A DNA stretch of 64,000 nt from Tritrichomonas musculus (taxonomy: Eukaryota > Parabasalia > Tritrichomonadida > Tritrichomonadidae). How positions within the stretch are numbered: the stretch's first letter is position 1; every line of letters starts with the position of its first letter. The translations under genes and the position numbers were made by a program. Below, piece after piece: positions 41,094-51,801 of the stretch. The DNA lies in the NCBI GenBank assembly GCA_039105265.1, contig JAPFFF010000005.1, positions 4,077,501 to 4,141,500 of the forward strand. The letters run 5' to 3'. The notes under the pieces are model-generated. The model did not search any database. It saw only the letters and a program-made list of their open reading frames with translations, and was not told the origin of the DNA.

Positions 41094-42300
41094 TATAAAA
41101 TATTGATTAATTTGTTAAAAAATTCAAAATTGTGAGAAATGATCGTGTTTAAAAGTTTCTTATGATATTTAACGATAAAGATATCCTTATTTCAAAAAGT
41201 AGACTCCATATTTAAAAACTATATTAACAATTTGAGAGGATAAGAATTCAATTTATTTTGTTAAAAATATTTTTATCTATTAACTGAATTAAAATTTTGC
41301 AATTATTTCCTTCAGAATCCAATTTATGATAAAAATAAAAAAGGATTTTTAGTCTGTTAATTGATATTAAAGAGTCCATATAATTTTTTTTTTCTTGTTA
41401 ATTTTTTTTCAATTTTATTGAAAAATTCAATCTTTTTTCTTTATTAAAATAACAGAGAAAAACAAAATATTCTTTTAAGTAATCAAATACATCTTACAAA
41501 TGGAAATATTTTGAGAATTAAATATTTTATTTTACTTTTTCAGAAGATTTTGATATTAACGATTAAAATTCATACAAATTTTTATATCATTGTTATATAA
41601 AAAATAAAATTTATCTTCCACTTCTCATTTTTATGATATATTTTTCTATTATTATTTTGGTAGAAATTTTATTTTATGAAATTAATTTTATTTTTACTTC
41701 TTATATGTTTTTATATCTAAATATTGAAAAACATTATTTGATGGAAAACTAAAAGTTCTGTGAGTTTTTTAATAAAAGGAATTCCTTTATTTTATATAAT
41801 AGAATTTTGCTATTTAATTAATTAGATTTGATGTTTTTGATAATTTTTTTGAAAAAAATAAAAATGAAACCCCGGAAGATTGGTCCAACAAATTGTGAGA
41901 TGGTTGCATATTTACATATGAAAAAAATTACCCGGAAAATTGCATACAATCTTTTATTTCTTTCGAAAATTTCCTCACATTTCTTGATTGATGAGAACGT
42001 TAAAAAAACTTTTATTCAATAATTTATATCAAATTTTGGTTCTTCAAAACTTTATATGAGAAAATAAATAAATTGAGAGGTACAAAATCTTTCATTAAAA
42101 AAACTTTGTTTGAATAAATTTTTTTTTCTCTAAAAATATATTTATTATATTTTATTTTTTTCTTTAATACTAGAATATTTTTTTTGATTGAATACTCAGC
42201 TTTTCAATAATCAAATTTTATTTGATAAAGATCGGTCAAAAATTGAATACATTACAACAATTATCAAAAATCTGACAAAATCAAATAAACCCCGCGGAAT
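41094..42300. other. AT-rich intergenic stretch between divergent genes
   Basis: A 1.2-kb region with long T-rich tracts. A 64-codon frame at 41828-42022 has no protein-like features and is rejected. Promoters of the Rab and TPR/HAT genes must lie here. Confidence 0.45.
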
Positions 42301-44439
42301 ATGGATCACTCATCGAACTGGAGTGATATCGTGTCTGACGAGTGTTCAAGCGACAATTTGAAACATGAAATTACAACACGAAATCATACTCCTGATTTTA
42401 GTTCTACTTATCCACTACAAGGAACTCTATTAAATTTTCAATCAGAATCAGATTCATATAAGAACTCATTTGGAGGTCATAGAAGATCTCAATCATATAA
42501 TGATACAGATACCTTTGATGATATCCCATTATTGAATTTTCAAGAAATTGAATCTTTTAATCAAGATACGACGAAACTTTTACCAAGCTATATGAAAAAA
42601 ATTGTAGATGAAAAACCAATTCTTAACAACATGGAACGATACGAACAACTTCTTGCTGACAATAATGAAAAGGCTGCAGAAAGAGCTTTAAAACAAATTA
42701 TTGAAAATACAAAAGATTCTCGTCAAAGGAGCAATATTTATAGATTAGCCGCAGATTCTAGTAAGCGCCATTTTTTCAACAAAACAGCTTTGATTATGTA
42801 TGAAAAAGCAGAATATTCAGATCCAAGTTTTGTTCAAAATTATATAGATCATGCAAAACTTCTTGATGAAATTGGCGAGACATATGAAGCAGAAAAAATA
42901 CTTCGAATTGGACTTGAAAAAACAATGAAGCCAGAAATAACAGTGAAATTAATAAAACATTACGAAAGACGACAACAATATGCAGAAGCAAGAAGGGTTT
43001 TAGCATTTATCTATTCAGACTTTAAACAGCACATTGATTCCATCAACTCTATTTTAGAAGGAGTCCTTTTTGAAATTAGACATGGCGACATTTTTAAAAC
43101 TTTAACATTATTTAATGAGATTGACAAACAACCCGTTGTAAAATCTGGAGTATTTGTTGATTTAACAGAAACAATGCGAAGACGAGGCTATTTGGATATA
43201 GCTTTAGAATATGCTCAAGATGGAGTCAAACGTTTTTCAGGCATGCCAAATAATTGGGTTAATCTTCTTCAACTTCAAGATTGTTCATCAAAAGTCCATG
43301 AAACTTTTTCAAAGGCTGAAGCTTTGCTCCAAGCCAATTCTACCGCAAAAGTTGAACAGACAACCTCATTTTTACTAGCAAAAAATAATGCATTACATGA
43401 AAGCAGGGAGCTATTATCGACATGCATTTTAAAAACATCACCAGATCTTAGATGGAAAATATATTACAATGCAGCAATCATTGAAATGAATTATGGGGAT
43501 GCTAGCATCGTCCCTCTTCTTTTACATGCTGCAGCTCTCATTACTCCATCAAAGTCAATATCAACAATCAGATTAAGTTTGGCAAAAATTCAAGAAGTAA
43601 ATGGTGAAATCTCTGAAGCTCTAGAATCATATGAGTCACTTTTGAAGAGTATAAATAGCGATTGGAGAATATACCTTGAATTTGCAATGTTTTATATTCG
43701 TCAACGAAAAAGAGATGAAGCATTAAAGTGCACAAAAGCAGGGCTAAAAATCCATTCGAATAATGGAAGACTATGGGCTCTTCGGATTCAATTGGAAGAA
43801 GGCGAATCTAAAATTTCTGCGTTTGTAGAAGGCGTTAGAAATGCTCCAAAAAGTGGAGAAGTTTGGACTGAGGCGGCCAGAATTGCATTGAATCCACTTT
43901 CGGAATATTTTAACCTTAAAAGGGCTCGATTTTTTTTGAATATTGCATTCCTATTTACACCACAATATATTGACATTTTTATTGAAATGGTGCGTTTAGA
44001 ATTTCTTGAAAATGGCTTTGATGCCAATCTTGATAAAATCAGGGAAATGTTCATCGGTGGAGATGGAAACTACGGCACAGTTATATATATGTTTAGGAAG
44101 CTAGGCAATGAATTTACATATATCGAATTTAATGATATTGCAAAAGGAGTAAAGGAAGATATTCAAAGACATTCCAAGATTTATGCTAGAGCAATTGCTC
44201 GCTCGTCTTTCGTTATAGATTCAATTAGTAATGAAGAAATTAAATTAAAGCGCGACCAAGAAATGTATAAACCCGATCCATTTGCTTTTGGATTGTCTTC
44301 TTTTTATGATGTCATCTATTATGAAGGAATGCTTCCTGCCAAAACTTCTGTCATTTTTGGATATTTGGCTTCTTTATCATTAGTTACAAAAAAAACGAAC
44401 AAGCAAAAAAATGACAGCAGAAGTAATAACGAAGGCTAA
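42301..44439 (+). CDS. TPR/HAT-repeat protein (712 aa), Prp6-like
   Basis: After a Ser/Asp-rich, probably disordered N-terminus (about 1-90), the protein is a continuous stack of helix pairs of the TPR/HAT type. Examples are AAERALKQIIENTKDSRQRS, YIDHAKLLDEIGETYEAEKI, YAEARRVLAFIYSDFKQHID, ISEALESYESLLKSINSDWR and FAMFYIRQRKRDEALKCTKA. The segment GVRNAPKSGEVWTEAARIAL (from about residue 510) and RARFFLNIAFLFTPQYIDIF resemble the HAT repeats of Prp6, a U4/U6.U5 tri-snRNP scaffold. That identification is tentative. A diverged TPR protein of another complex (for example anaphase-promoting complex) is possible. The C-terminus is Lys/Asn-rich. No breaks are seen. Confidence 0.75.
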   Translation: MDHSSNWSDIVSDECSSDNLKHEITTRNHTPDFSSTYPLQGTLLNFQSESDSYKNSFGGHRRSQSYNDTDTFDDIPLLNFQEIESFNQDTTKLLPSYMKKIVDEKPILNNMERYEQLLADNNEKAAERALKQIIENTKDSRQRSNIYRLAADSSKRHFFNKTALIMYEKAEYSDPSFVQNYIDHAKLLDEIGETYEAEKILRIGLEKTMKPEITVKLIKHYERRQQYAEARRVLAFIYSDFKQHIDSINSILEGVLFEIRHGDIFKTLTLFNEIDKQPVVKSGVFVDLTETMRRRGYLDIALEYAQDGVKRFSGMPNNWVNLLQLQDCSSKVHETFSKAEALLQANSTAKVEQTTSFLLAKNNALHESRELLSTCILKTSPDLRWKIYYNAAIIEMNYGDASIVPLLLHAAALITPSKSISTIRLSLAKIQEVNGEISEALESYESLLKSINSDWRIYLEFAMFYIRQRKRDEALKCTKAGLKIHSNNGRLWALRIQLEEGESKISAFVEGVRNAPKSGEVWTEAARIALNPLSEYFNLKRARFFLNIAFLFTPQYIDIFIEMVRLEFLENGFDANLDKIREMFIGGDGNYGTVIYMFRKLGNEFTYIEFNDIAKGVKEDIQRHSKIYARAIARSSFVIDSISNEEIKLKRDQEMYKPDPFAFGLSSFYDVIYYEGMLPAKTSVIFGYLASLSLVTKKTNKQKNDSRSNNEG

Positions 44440-45014
44440 CTAGAAAGAAATGATGGTTGATAAGAGGAAGCAAATGAGAGAAAAATTGATGTTATTTGAA
44501 AAAACATCAATTTTTTTTTTCTTGTTTTTGATGTTGCTTTGAAAAGAAATTTCAATACTTTATGCTCATATAGGAACAATTGACAATTTTCGAATGTATA
44601 TTGAAGTTATATTTTTAGATACATGATTGCCCTCATATTCCATATTTAAAATATGAAAAATGTTGGTAATGATGATTATTGTATTTTAATTTGATATCAC
44701 ATATAGCACAAGAATTATGAAAGCTATTATGAAGCAACAACAAAAAAAGATAAATAACCCAGACATTGACATATTTGAACAAATAAATTGATAAGAATGG
44801 ATCCATATCTAATTTTATGTATTATTGAGTTAGATATCATAAAACAAATAAACAAAAAAAAAAAAAAAAAAAAAAAAATATCCATTCCTACTAATCGAAA
44901 ATGTATTTGAATAAAAATATCTATTGATCATGTAGATTCTTTTTTTTTTTTTTTTTTTCAAACGATCTTTGTTACGTTTAAAAAAATTTCAATTTTAGCC
45001 TATTTTTAAAATTC
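44440..45014. other. Intergenic stretch with homopolymer runs
   Basis: It contains an A25 run (44854-44878) and a T19 run (44940-44958). A small inverted repeat ACATCAA / TTGATGT lies at 44504-44535. AACGAT, close to the Myb-type motif of T. vaginalis promoters, occurs at 44962-44967, about 50 bp before the next ATG. Confidence 0.45.
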
Positions 45015-46283
45015 ATGTCTTCACAAGCAAAAGAAAATGATAATAACGATTTTGGCGATACAGAAAGAATTCTTCAAGCTTATCAAAAGGATAATGAACA
45101 GCTTCATCTTCGAGTCAAAGATTTAGAAAAACAAATATCAACAAACGAAACAGACGTTAGAAAAGAAAACGAGGCTCTTCGAAGACAAATATTAGAACTC
45201 CGAAACAATCAAATAACAATTGACAATTATCAAGAACTTCAAGAGGAGCACGTTCACTATGTAAGAGAAGCAAAACAAAGAATTATGACTCTTGAAGAAG
45301 AAAATCAAATACTTCGAATAGAAAACGAGAAATTGGCCAACAATCAAAGAAGATGGGATCAAGATGAAACAAGAAATCAATCTATTGAATCGGTAATTAA
45401 CTCATTACGAGAAGCATTTATACAAGGAAAAGGCATTGAGCAAGCATTTGATAATCTTGCAGCAATCGTATGCCCCGAAGTTCTTGTTAGAAGAGAGAAA
45501 GAAGAATCGATTTTGAAAACTAATCAAAAATCAAGATATCGTTCTCCAAGTCGACTTGATCCATCATCTTTAGAAATAAAACGTCTAAAAGAGGAAATCG
45601 AAAATTTAAAAGCAACAGTTGAAGAACTTCAAAAAGCTAAAAAAAATCCTGCACCTAAAAAAACAGGTATTCCATCTCGAGCTTCTATCCAACAAACAAA
45701 TAAAATCAAAGAATTAGAACAGCAAGCGACTGAATATCAGCGAAAATGTGAAGAATTAGAACGTGAATTATCTTCAGTCAAAGGAAGGTCTAAGGACAGA
45801 AATGGACGGATCAAAGAACTTCAAACACAAGCAGCAAAAGCTCAAGAAGATCTGATGGAAGAACAAAAAAGGCACCAGATTGATATTAACGAATTTACTG
45901 TTCAAAAAGCTCAAATGGAAGCACAATTAAAGGCTCTTCAAACAAATGCTGATTATCGATCAGATTGTGAAAAATTTAGAGCTAGAGTTCAAATATTAGA
46001 AGCCGAAAACGAAGAACTAAAAAAACCAAGGCCAACTGGTAATGCTGCATTAGATAGTGTACTTGATGCAATTGCTCGGATGGAAGGCGATATTCAACAA
46101 AGACAGATGGATTTGAATAGAATGGCATTGAAGCTTGAAGATAAATTTGAAGAAGAAAGAAGGCAGATGGAAAACAATCATAAAAGAGAAATGGATGAAA
46201 AGGCTCAACAAATAAGAAGGTACAAGCATCAATTTGAGGCCATTTTAGCAGATCTTGATAAATCAAAGAAACGCAAGACTTAA
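45015..46283 (+). CDS. Coiled-coil protein (422 aa)
   Basis: Almost the whole protein is predicted coiled-coil by heptad pattern: residues about 15-120, 180-330 and 345-415, with runs such as LHLRVKDLEKQI, KELEQQATEYQRKCEELERE and MALKLEDKFEEERRQMENNH. A basic, Ser/Pro-rich linker (SRYRSPSRLDPSS) separates the first two blocks. A short conserved-looking helical insert (FDNLAAIVCPEVLVRREKEE) lies at about 145-170. No motor, kinase or membrane domain is present. Such proteins are usually cytoskeletal, centrosomal or Golgi tethers, but nothing here decides between these. It is similar in style, not in obvious sequence, to the coiled-coil protein at 54949. Confidence 0.8.
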   Translation: MSSQAKENDNNDFGDTERILQAYQKDNEQLHLRVKDLEKQISTNETDVRKENEALRRQILELRNNQITIDNYQELQEEHVHYVREAKQRIMTLEEENQILRIENEKLANNQRRWDQDETRNQSIESVINSLREAFIQGKGIEQAFDNLAAIVCPEVLVRREKEESILKTNQKSRYRSPSRLDPSSLEIKRLKEEIENLKATVEELQKAKKNPAPKKTGIPSRASIQQTNKIKELEQQATEYQRKCEELERELSSVKGRSKDRNGRIKELQTQAAKAQEDLMEEQKRHQIDINEFTVQKAQMEAQLKALQTNADYRSDCEKFRARVQILEAENEELKKPRPTGNAALDSVLDAIARMEGDIQQRQMDLNRMALKLEDKFEEERRQMENNHKREMDEKAQQIRRYKHQFEAILADLDKSKKRKT

Positions 46284-47276
46284 TTATATAATCATATTAT
46301 ATTCTTTGTGTTTTTATGTTTTTATAAAAGTTTAATTTACTTTTTGTTTTATTCTTTATATAAGTAATTTTTCCGAGATGATATCGTTTTTCTCTGATAA
46401 TTTTATAATATATTATTAGATTGGGATCACTAGGAATCGAAATACATAAGAGAATCTGATGACTTTTGAAGATATCAGTTTATTTTAATATTTAATCGTA
46501 AATGCAATTTTTGTATAATCATTGAAAAAAAAACTTAACACAATTCAAAAAATATTACATCATAAAACAATTTAATTTTGCTAAAAAATATTAAAATAGA
46601 ATTTTAAAATATGAATATCATTATTTCTTTGAATGCCAAAATAAATGGTTTAATTTATAATGAGTTGAACTAGATTTCTTTATAACAAAAAATATCACAG
46701 TATTTACGAAAAGACATAAAACATTAAATTGTTTAGATTTTTATAAAAAAGAAAAGATTTGAAAAATAATTTTAATTTTATTTCTGTAGATGTAAACTGC
46801 ATTATACAATAAATAAACAATAAAAAAAACAAGCTAAGTCATAAATTCTGATATTTATTTTTTTTATTTTCACAAGGTGATTGAAAAGAATTAAGAGAAC
46901 TGCGATACATTAGTAACCATATTATAAAAATTTGAAAAAAAAATTTTTTTCTTCATTCAAAATATTTCATTAAAAAAATAATTATTTTTTAAAATATTAT
47001 TTCCTTAATAAAAACGCTCAAAAGCATATTACTTATTTATCAATTGAATAATAAATTAATTATAAAATATTAATATAATATTTAAAATCTATTTAATTAT
47101 AGCGAATAGTATGAATAATAATTTTTAAAAAATATATTTTTTCTGTTAAAAATTGTAATTACCCATCTAAATTGAATTTGTTTTCTCAAAAAATAGTTAG
47201 TAGATAATTCTTTTTATGAGAATTCTTACAAATTTAACATAAAAATCATTCAATTTTTTTTACTTAATATGATCAA
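46284..47276. other. AT-rich intergenic stretch
   Basis: About 1 kb with no gene. TCATTCAATT at 47247-47256 fits the initiator pattern upstream of the MATE gene. Confidence 0.45.
47246..47256 (+). promoter_or_regulatory. Initiator-like TCATTC upstream of MATE gene
   Basis: ATCATTCAATT fits the TCA(+1)-Y-W initiator pattern known from Trichomonas. It would give a leader of ~28 nt. By pattern only. Confidence 0.3.
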
Positions 47277-48800
47277 ATGAATAAAGATCATATCTTAAAT
47301 AATGAATCCGAAAATCAAAGATATACAGAGCTACTACCCGATTCTACGAATGATTTAGATAAGCAGGGTCAGAATGTTTCATCACAAAACGAGATACAAA
47401 AAGATAAAAATCAATTTGAAAAATATTCACCTTTGAGAACACTGTTTCATTTTAGCGTTGGACCTCTCATGTTTAACACTGGAATTTCTTTTCATGATGC
47501 TATTGATTTAATTCTCATATCAAAGGCTTTGTCAGCTTCAACGCTGCAAGTCGTTGGATTCTCATCATTAGTTAGATATTTATGCATGTGCGGAGCTATA
47601 TTCTTTTCGCAAGCAACAATTACAAAAGTAAGCGGATTACTTGGTGAAAAACGATTAAAAGATGCAGAACAAGTTGTTGCAGATATATTTAGACTTTCAA
47701 TGGTTGGAATCGGCTTATTTATGCTAATTTTCTTTTTTGTAGCAAAGCCTCTCCTAAAATTTATGGGCTGCACTGATGAAATTACAGAACAAGGTTATCA
47801 ATACTTGGTACCAATTCTTATATCGATGCCACTTATAACGCTTTTCCAAGTTTCATGCGGCTTTCTTCAGAGTGAAGGACGATCAGTTTTATGTGGAATT
47901 ATGCAATTAACAGCATTTGCTTTAAACTGCTGCATTTTTGCTCCAATATTACTCTTCGCAATAAAAGTACCATTAAAATATGCTGGTATTTCATTTGCTC
48001 TTTCACAATCAATTCCAGGGATTGTACTAACAATACTTATTTTTAGTGGAAAATTTACTCTTAAACCAAAATGGAGCCAACTTCTAAAAGGATTCAAAAA
48101 GGACTCATATCATGCTCTTTTGCTTGCTTCACCTTTCTTTATTAATGTTCTTGCAGGTAGTCTTCCACCAATGCTTCTTTTAACCTTAATGATGAAAGCT
48201 GCAAAAGCAGCAGGAATCTCAGAACAAGTTGGTGAAGTATTTCCAGTTTTCCTGAAAATTAATTCTGCAATCAATTCTGTTTCTATTGGCATTTGCCAAG
48301 GATTTTTAGGATCTGGAAGCTATTGCCGAGGAGCACAACAATGGGTACGTTTGGCAAAATTATTTGGACTTTGTTTGCTTGTAACATTTATATATCATTT
48401 TTGCTTGATGCCATTAATGGTATTTCACGCTGATATTCCTTCAAAACTATGGATTGATGACAAAGAAAATCTAAAGTTAGCTAAAAAAATGCTTGCAATA
48501 CCTTATTATACAAATACTCTTATCCCAATTAATTATGCTTTTGTTAACATGCTACTAGTTATGCGAAAAGCTTTGACTGGACTTATCTTAACTATTATTC
48601 GTGGTGGATTATATATTGGATATACATTTATTTTTTACCATTTTGATAAATCAGATCCCATTAAGTTAATGTATGCATATAACTGTGATGACTCAACGCT
48701 GTTCCTACTTGGCGGGTTATTAGTTGTTCCACAAATTGTATATGTTTTCAAGCAGATTAAAATATCAAAGAATTATCCGAATATGGATACATATCAATAA
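47277..48800 (+). CDS. MATE-family multidrug/toxin efflux transporter (507 aa)
   Basis: A hydrophilic N-terminus of ~60 residues is followed by about 12 hydrophobic helices in two similar halves, the MatE topology. Typical points are the first helix (FHFSVGPLMFNTGISFHDAI), QVVGFSSLVRYLCMCGAIFF, YLVPILISMPLITLFQVSCG, GFLQSEGRSVLCGIMQ (the QSEGR loop typical of MATE proteins) and the second-half GICQGFLGSGSYCRGAQQW. MATE proteins export organic cations in exchange for Na+ or H+. Expected location is the plasma membrane or an internal membrane. The C-terminal helix after residue 490 is short and basic. The family call is firm; the substrate is unknown. Confidence 0.9.
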   Translation: MNKDHILNNESENQRYTELLPDSTNDLDKQGQNVSSQNEIQKDKNQFEKYSPLRTLFHFSVGPLMFNTGISFHDAIDLILISKALSASTLQVVGFSSLVRYLCMCGAIFFSQATITKVSGLLGEKRLKDAEQVVADIFRLSMVGIGLFMLIFFFVAKPLLKFMGCTDEITEQGYQYLVPILISMPLITLFQVSCGFLQSEGRSVLCGIMQLTAFALNCCIFAPILLFAIKVPLKYAGISFALSQSIPGIVLTILIFSGKFTLKPKWSQLLKGFKKDSYHALLLASPFFINVLAGSLPPMLLLTLMMKAAKAAGISEQVGEVFPVFLKINSAINSVSIGICQGFLGSGSYCRGAQQWVRLAKLFGLCLLVTFIYHFCLMPLMVFHADIPSKLWIDDKENLKLAKKMLAIPYYTNTLIPINYAFVNMLLVMRKALTGLILTIIRGGLYIGYTFIFYHFDKSDPIKLMYAYNCDDSTLFLLGGLLVVPQIVYVFKQIKISKNYPNMDTYQ

Positions 48801-49180
48801 AACTATAACCATTTTGTTTCATCCAATCAAATTTAATTTTTATTAATAATAAAAATTATATTGATTATCTATATCAACCATTTTTAAGCCATTTGATTAT
48901 CTATATCAACCATTTTTAAGAATAAATATTCATCAAATAATAATCTCATTTTTGAAAAATTTCGATTATTTCGCGTTTAACATATTCTCTAAATGGCATA
49001 AATTAAAAAATCAATAAAAAATACAAGGAACTTTTAATCTTTTCTATGTAAAATAAAACTCGAAAAAATGGACGATTATTTTCTTATGAAAAAGTTGCAT
49101 GAGATGTAGAGAATTCCTCTTTATTATTTATGTAAATTATTTTCTTTTGAAAATTGAATATATGATAAAATTTTTATATA
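48801..49180. other. Intergenic stretch with a short tandem duplication
   Basis: No gene. See the repeat at 48861-48920. Confidence 0.4.
48861..48920. repeat. Tandem duplication of a 28-bp segment, period 32 bp
   Basis: TTGATTATCTATATCAACCA and the next eight bases (TTTTTAAG) occur at 48861-48888 and again at 48893-48920. Confidence 0.85.
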
Positions 49181-49909
49181 ATGTTCTCAGCTGTTCCTAT
49201 TTCTAAAAATCAAGTTGCATACGATAGAGAAACATTCGAAAACCATTTAAAGAAACATTTTGGGAAGCTAGATCTTACTTTATTAACACCAAATTTGCAC
49301 CATCCATTGGTTATTCCTTTCATTGCATACGCTTATAATTTTTGCATTCGGTATTATCGTCAAGTAAACATCTCAATTTTATATCGCGAAGAACAAGTTG
49401 AACAAAAACCAAATTATGAGATTGTAAATCTTGAACCTTTTGAACATCATGATGCTGTTGAAACCGTTTGTTTTGGTGGAAGTTTTGACAGATTACACTA
49501 TGGCCATAAACTTTTGATAACGGCTGGCGTAATTTTGTGTAATAAATATTTAATTATTGGCGTGAACCGTGCAACATCAAAGAAATCTCATCACGAACTA
49601 ATTGAACCTTTTGAGGATCGCGCTTCATCATGCTTGAATTTCGTTTTTAAGTTGAATCAGGATTTAATTGTACGAATAGAAGTTATTGATGATGTAGCTG
49701 GCCCAACTGGATATTTACCAAACATTGATCTGCTTGTATTATCACAAGAAACAATTAAAGGAGGTGATATGGTCAATGAAATTAGAAAACAAAAGGGGTT
49801 ACAACCAATTGCATATGCTCCAATACCATTGATAACTTTAATGACAGGATCAAGACTTTCATCCTCTTATCTCCGTGAATTGGCCTCTTCAAATGCAGAA
49901 AATGAATAA
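49181..49909 (+). CDS. Phosphopantetheine adenylyltransferase (CoA synthesis)
   Basis: 242 residues with the nucleotidyltransferase signature GGSFDRLHYGHK (99-110, HxGH His106/His109), then LIIGVNRATSKK and LIEPFEDRASSCLNFV. LLVLSQETIKGGDMVNEIRK (with ETIKGG, typical of the eukaryotic/archaeal PPAT branch) and a terminal SRLSSSYLR (the ISSTxIR-like ATP-binding motif) follow. It converts 4'-phosphopantetheine and ATP to dephospho-CoA. Animal CoA synthase fuses this domain to dephospho-CoA kinase; here the kinase domain is absent, so that step must be encoded elsewhere. The first ~95 residues are a less conserved N-terminal extension as in eukaryotic enzymes. Likely cytosolic. Confidence 0.92.
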   Translation: MFSAVPISKNQVAYDRETFENHLKKHFGKLDLTLLTPNLHHPLVIPFIAYAYNFCIRYYRQVNISILYREEQVEQKPNYEIVNLEPFEHHDAVETVCFGGSFDRLHYGHKLLITAGVILCNKYLIIGVNRATSKKSHHELIEPFEDRASSCLNFVFKLNQDLIVRIEVIDDVAGPTGYLPNIDLLVLSQETIKGGDMVNEIRKQKGLQPIAYAPIPLITLMTGSRLSSSYLRELASSNAENE

Positions 49910-50042
49910 TTTATTTATATTTTGAAATAAATATACTCAGATTAATTATTTTTTAATCATTTATTTAAATTATTAAATAAATTTATTATTTTACATAATA
50001 CTTGTCTATATTTATAATAAATAATATTGCAAATAAAAAAAA

Positions 50043-50387
50043 TTATGATGAAGACCTGAGTTTTCTACGAGGTGGATCAGGCTCTGAAGATTTTACTTGA
50101 GGTAGGTTCAGTGGGACTCTTGTCGATGGTGCCTTATTTTGAAGCATAGAAAATAATTTACTTCCTGTAGAACCTTTCAAAATTGATGCATGCGATTTTG
50201 GACCAGTATTCGAAATTCTTTGAATTTTTTTAGGTTGGGCTTCTACTTCTTCTACTTTTTGATTAATATTTGGCTCCAAAGTCCATCTTTGTGAGATTTC
50301 ATTTTTATAATCATCTGGCTCATTATTAATGAATTTTTTTTGAGGCAAGTTTCCGAATAAAATTGTTGATGATGATACTTCAAACAT
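50043..50387 (-). CDS. Small basic protein of unknown function (114 aa)
   Basis: An ATG-started frame with non-random composition: rich in Ser, Pro, Lys and Arg, ending PPRRKLRSSS. No helix-rich domain, signal peptide or membrane segment is visible, so the protein is probably disordered. It starts ~250 bp from the divergent membrane-protein gene and ends ~130 bp from the convergent PPAT gene. The tight packing and lack of alternative frames favour a real gene. I recognise no family. Confidence 0.55.
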   Translation of the reverse strand: MFEVSSSTILFGNLPQKKFINNEPDDYKNEISQRWTLEPNINQKVEEVEAQPKKIQRISNTGPKSHASILKGSTGSKLFSMLQNKAPSTRVPLNLPQVKSSEPDPPRRKLRSSS

Positions 50388-50637
50388 AAAATTTTAAAAT
50401 CATTCAGTCACTTTTTGAATGCTTTTATGCATGACTTTTTATGTAAAAATTATTATTATTTCCTTTAACTTTTTAATAAAAAATATTCAAAAATTGCTTA
50501 TGATATTTATAAATTTCATGCCAACTTTTTTAAATTATTTGTGAGAAAATAAGCGATATATAGAATTTCAAAAAAAAAATTAGTCTGCTCCTTTATTTTT
50601 TCAGAATTTTTTTATTTCACCAAATAAACAGATTCAA

Positions 50638-51480
50638 ATGAAAGATGAATTAACTCCTTTATTACATCAATCTATCCCAATACCAATCAAACCACAAAGT
50701 TTTTTATATTTTATTTTAATCATCACATTTTCTGCTATTGGATTTTTTATGCCATCTTTCCCCATTATATTAAACAAAAATAATTTTTTGTTATTTATTC
50801 CATTTTTTACAAACTCTCTCACCGAAATCGAAGTATCGATGCTTGTTGTTAATGCTTTATTATCATGCTTGCTCGTCTCACTTCTCCTGAAATATTGGGA
50901 TTTACGATCGATTTTAATTTTTACCTACCCTACATCAATTATATCTAATCTTTTAATTTTCATTTTCATTTCTTTTTTTAATACTAATTATAGTACAAAT
51001 AGCTCTTTATCATTAATTGTTTCACTATGCTGCTCACTTTGCTATGCTGCCAGAGGAGAGAAGCAGAAACTTATCAATCGCGTTTCACTTTTCCCATCAG
51101 AATTATTTTATTTAATTTTATTTTGGATTTTATTATGCATGCGATGGCCTCCTTTAGTGATGATTTCAGGAATAATCAGTATATTTGTTTCTTATGCAAT
51201 ACTTTCATATTTTAAGCCAGGTGGCGAAACTGGCCGAAATAATTATTTCAGTTGGCGATCATTTTTGGTTTTACCAAGAGATGAACGAGATATTTTTTCT
51301 CAATCAAGCCAAATTACACAAGATAGCCCACTTTTGAAACAAGAAGATTCCAAAATTCCATCAATTTTACAATCATATGAAATTCAAACTGATCATACTT
51401 TATCAGAAGCTGACCAAAACAGAAGACTTCGCGCTCTAAGAGCAATTGAAGAACGACTTGCAATGTCAGCTAACCCTTAA
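50638..51480 (+). CDS. Multi-pass membrane protein (280 aa), unknown family
   Basis: Residues about 20-195 contain five to six hydrophobic helices (FLYFILIITFSAIGFF, SMLVVNALLSCLLVSLLLKY, ILIFTYPTSIISNLLIFIFI, SLSLIVSLCCSLCYAA, LFYLILFWILLCMRW, LVMISGIISIFVSYAILSYF). A cytosolic-type tail of ~85 residues follows, ending in a basic amphipathic helix EADQNRRLRALRAIEERL. That tail resembles the C-terminal helices of some ER-associated ubiquitin-pathway membrane proteins (rhomboid-like or UBAC2/Dsc2-type), but a rhomboid catalytic Ser/His pair is not seen. The family is therefore left open. The first 19 residues contain a short PIPIPIK stretch. Location is likely an internal membrane. Confidence 0.7.
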   Translation: MKDELTPLLHQSIPIPIKPQSFLYFILIITFSAIGFFMPSFPIILNKNNFLLFIPFFTNSLTEIEVSMLVVNALLSCLLVSLLLKYWDLRSILIFTYPTSIISNLLIFIFISFFNTNYSTNSSLSLIVSLCCSLCYAARGEKQKLINRVSLFPSELFYLILFWILLCMRWPPLVMISGIISIFVSYAILSYFKPGGETGRNNYFSWRSFLVLPRDERDIFSQSSQITQDSPLLKQEDSKIPSILQSYEIQTDHTLSEADQNRRLRALRAIEERLAMSANP

Positions 51481-51801
51481 TAGATTGTATTTTATTATTA
51501 TTTTTTTTTTGTAAATTTTTTAATTCTGTCAATAATTTTTTTCTTTATACCTTTTATTATATATACACTCGCTAAAATAACTGTTCATAACTCTATTTTA
51601 AAATATCATTGTATACTATGTTGACTTTTCTATTCTTCACAGTATGAAAAAAAAAGTATGGGATCTTTCAAATTTTAAAATAGATATAATAGCTCTGGAT
51701 GAAAGTAAGCGTTTGATTACATTTTTATTTTTTTGAGAGTTTTTAACAAAAAGTTTAATTATTTAATTATATACCAGAATCCGTTAAGAAAACTACAATT
51801 A

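Noticed and set aside
41828-42022. 64-codon frame between the Rab and TPR genes
   Set aside because: Low complexity, no start context, no domain; expected by chance.
51733-51801. Longer version of the small coiled-coil protein starting at TTG
   Set aside because: Non-ATG starts are not expected in trichomonads; the ATG at 51802 or an upstream exon is more likely.
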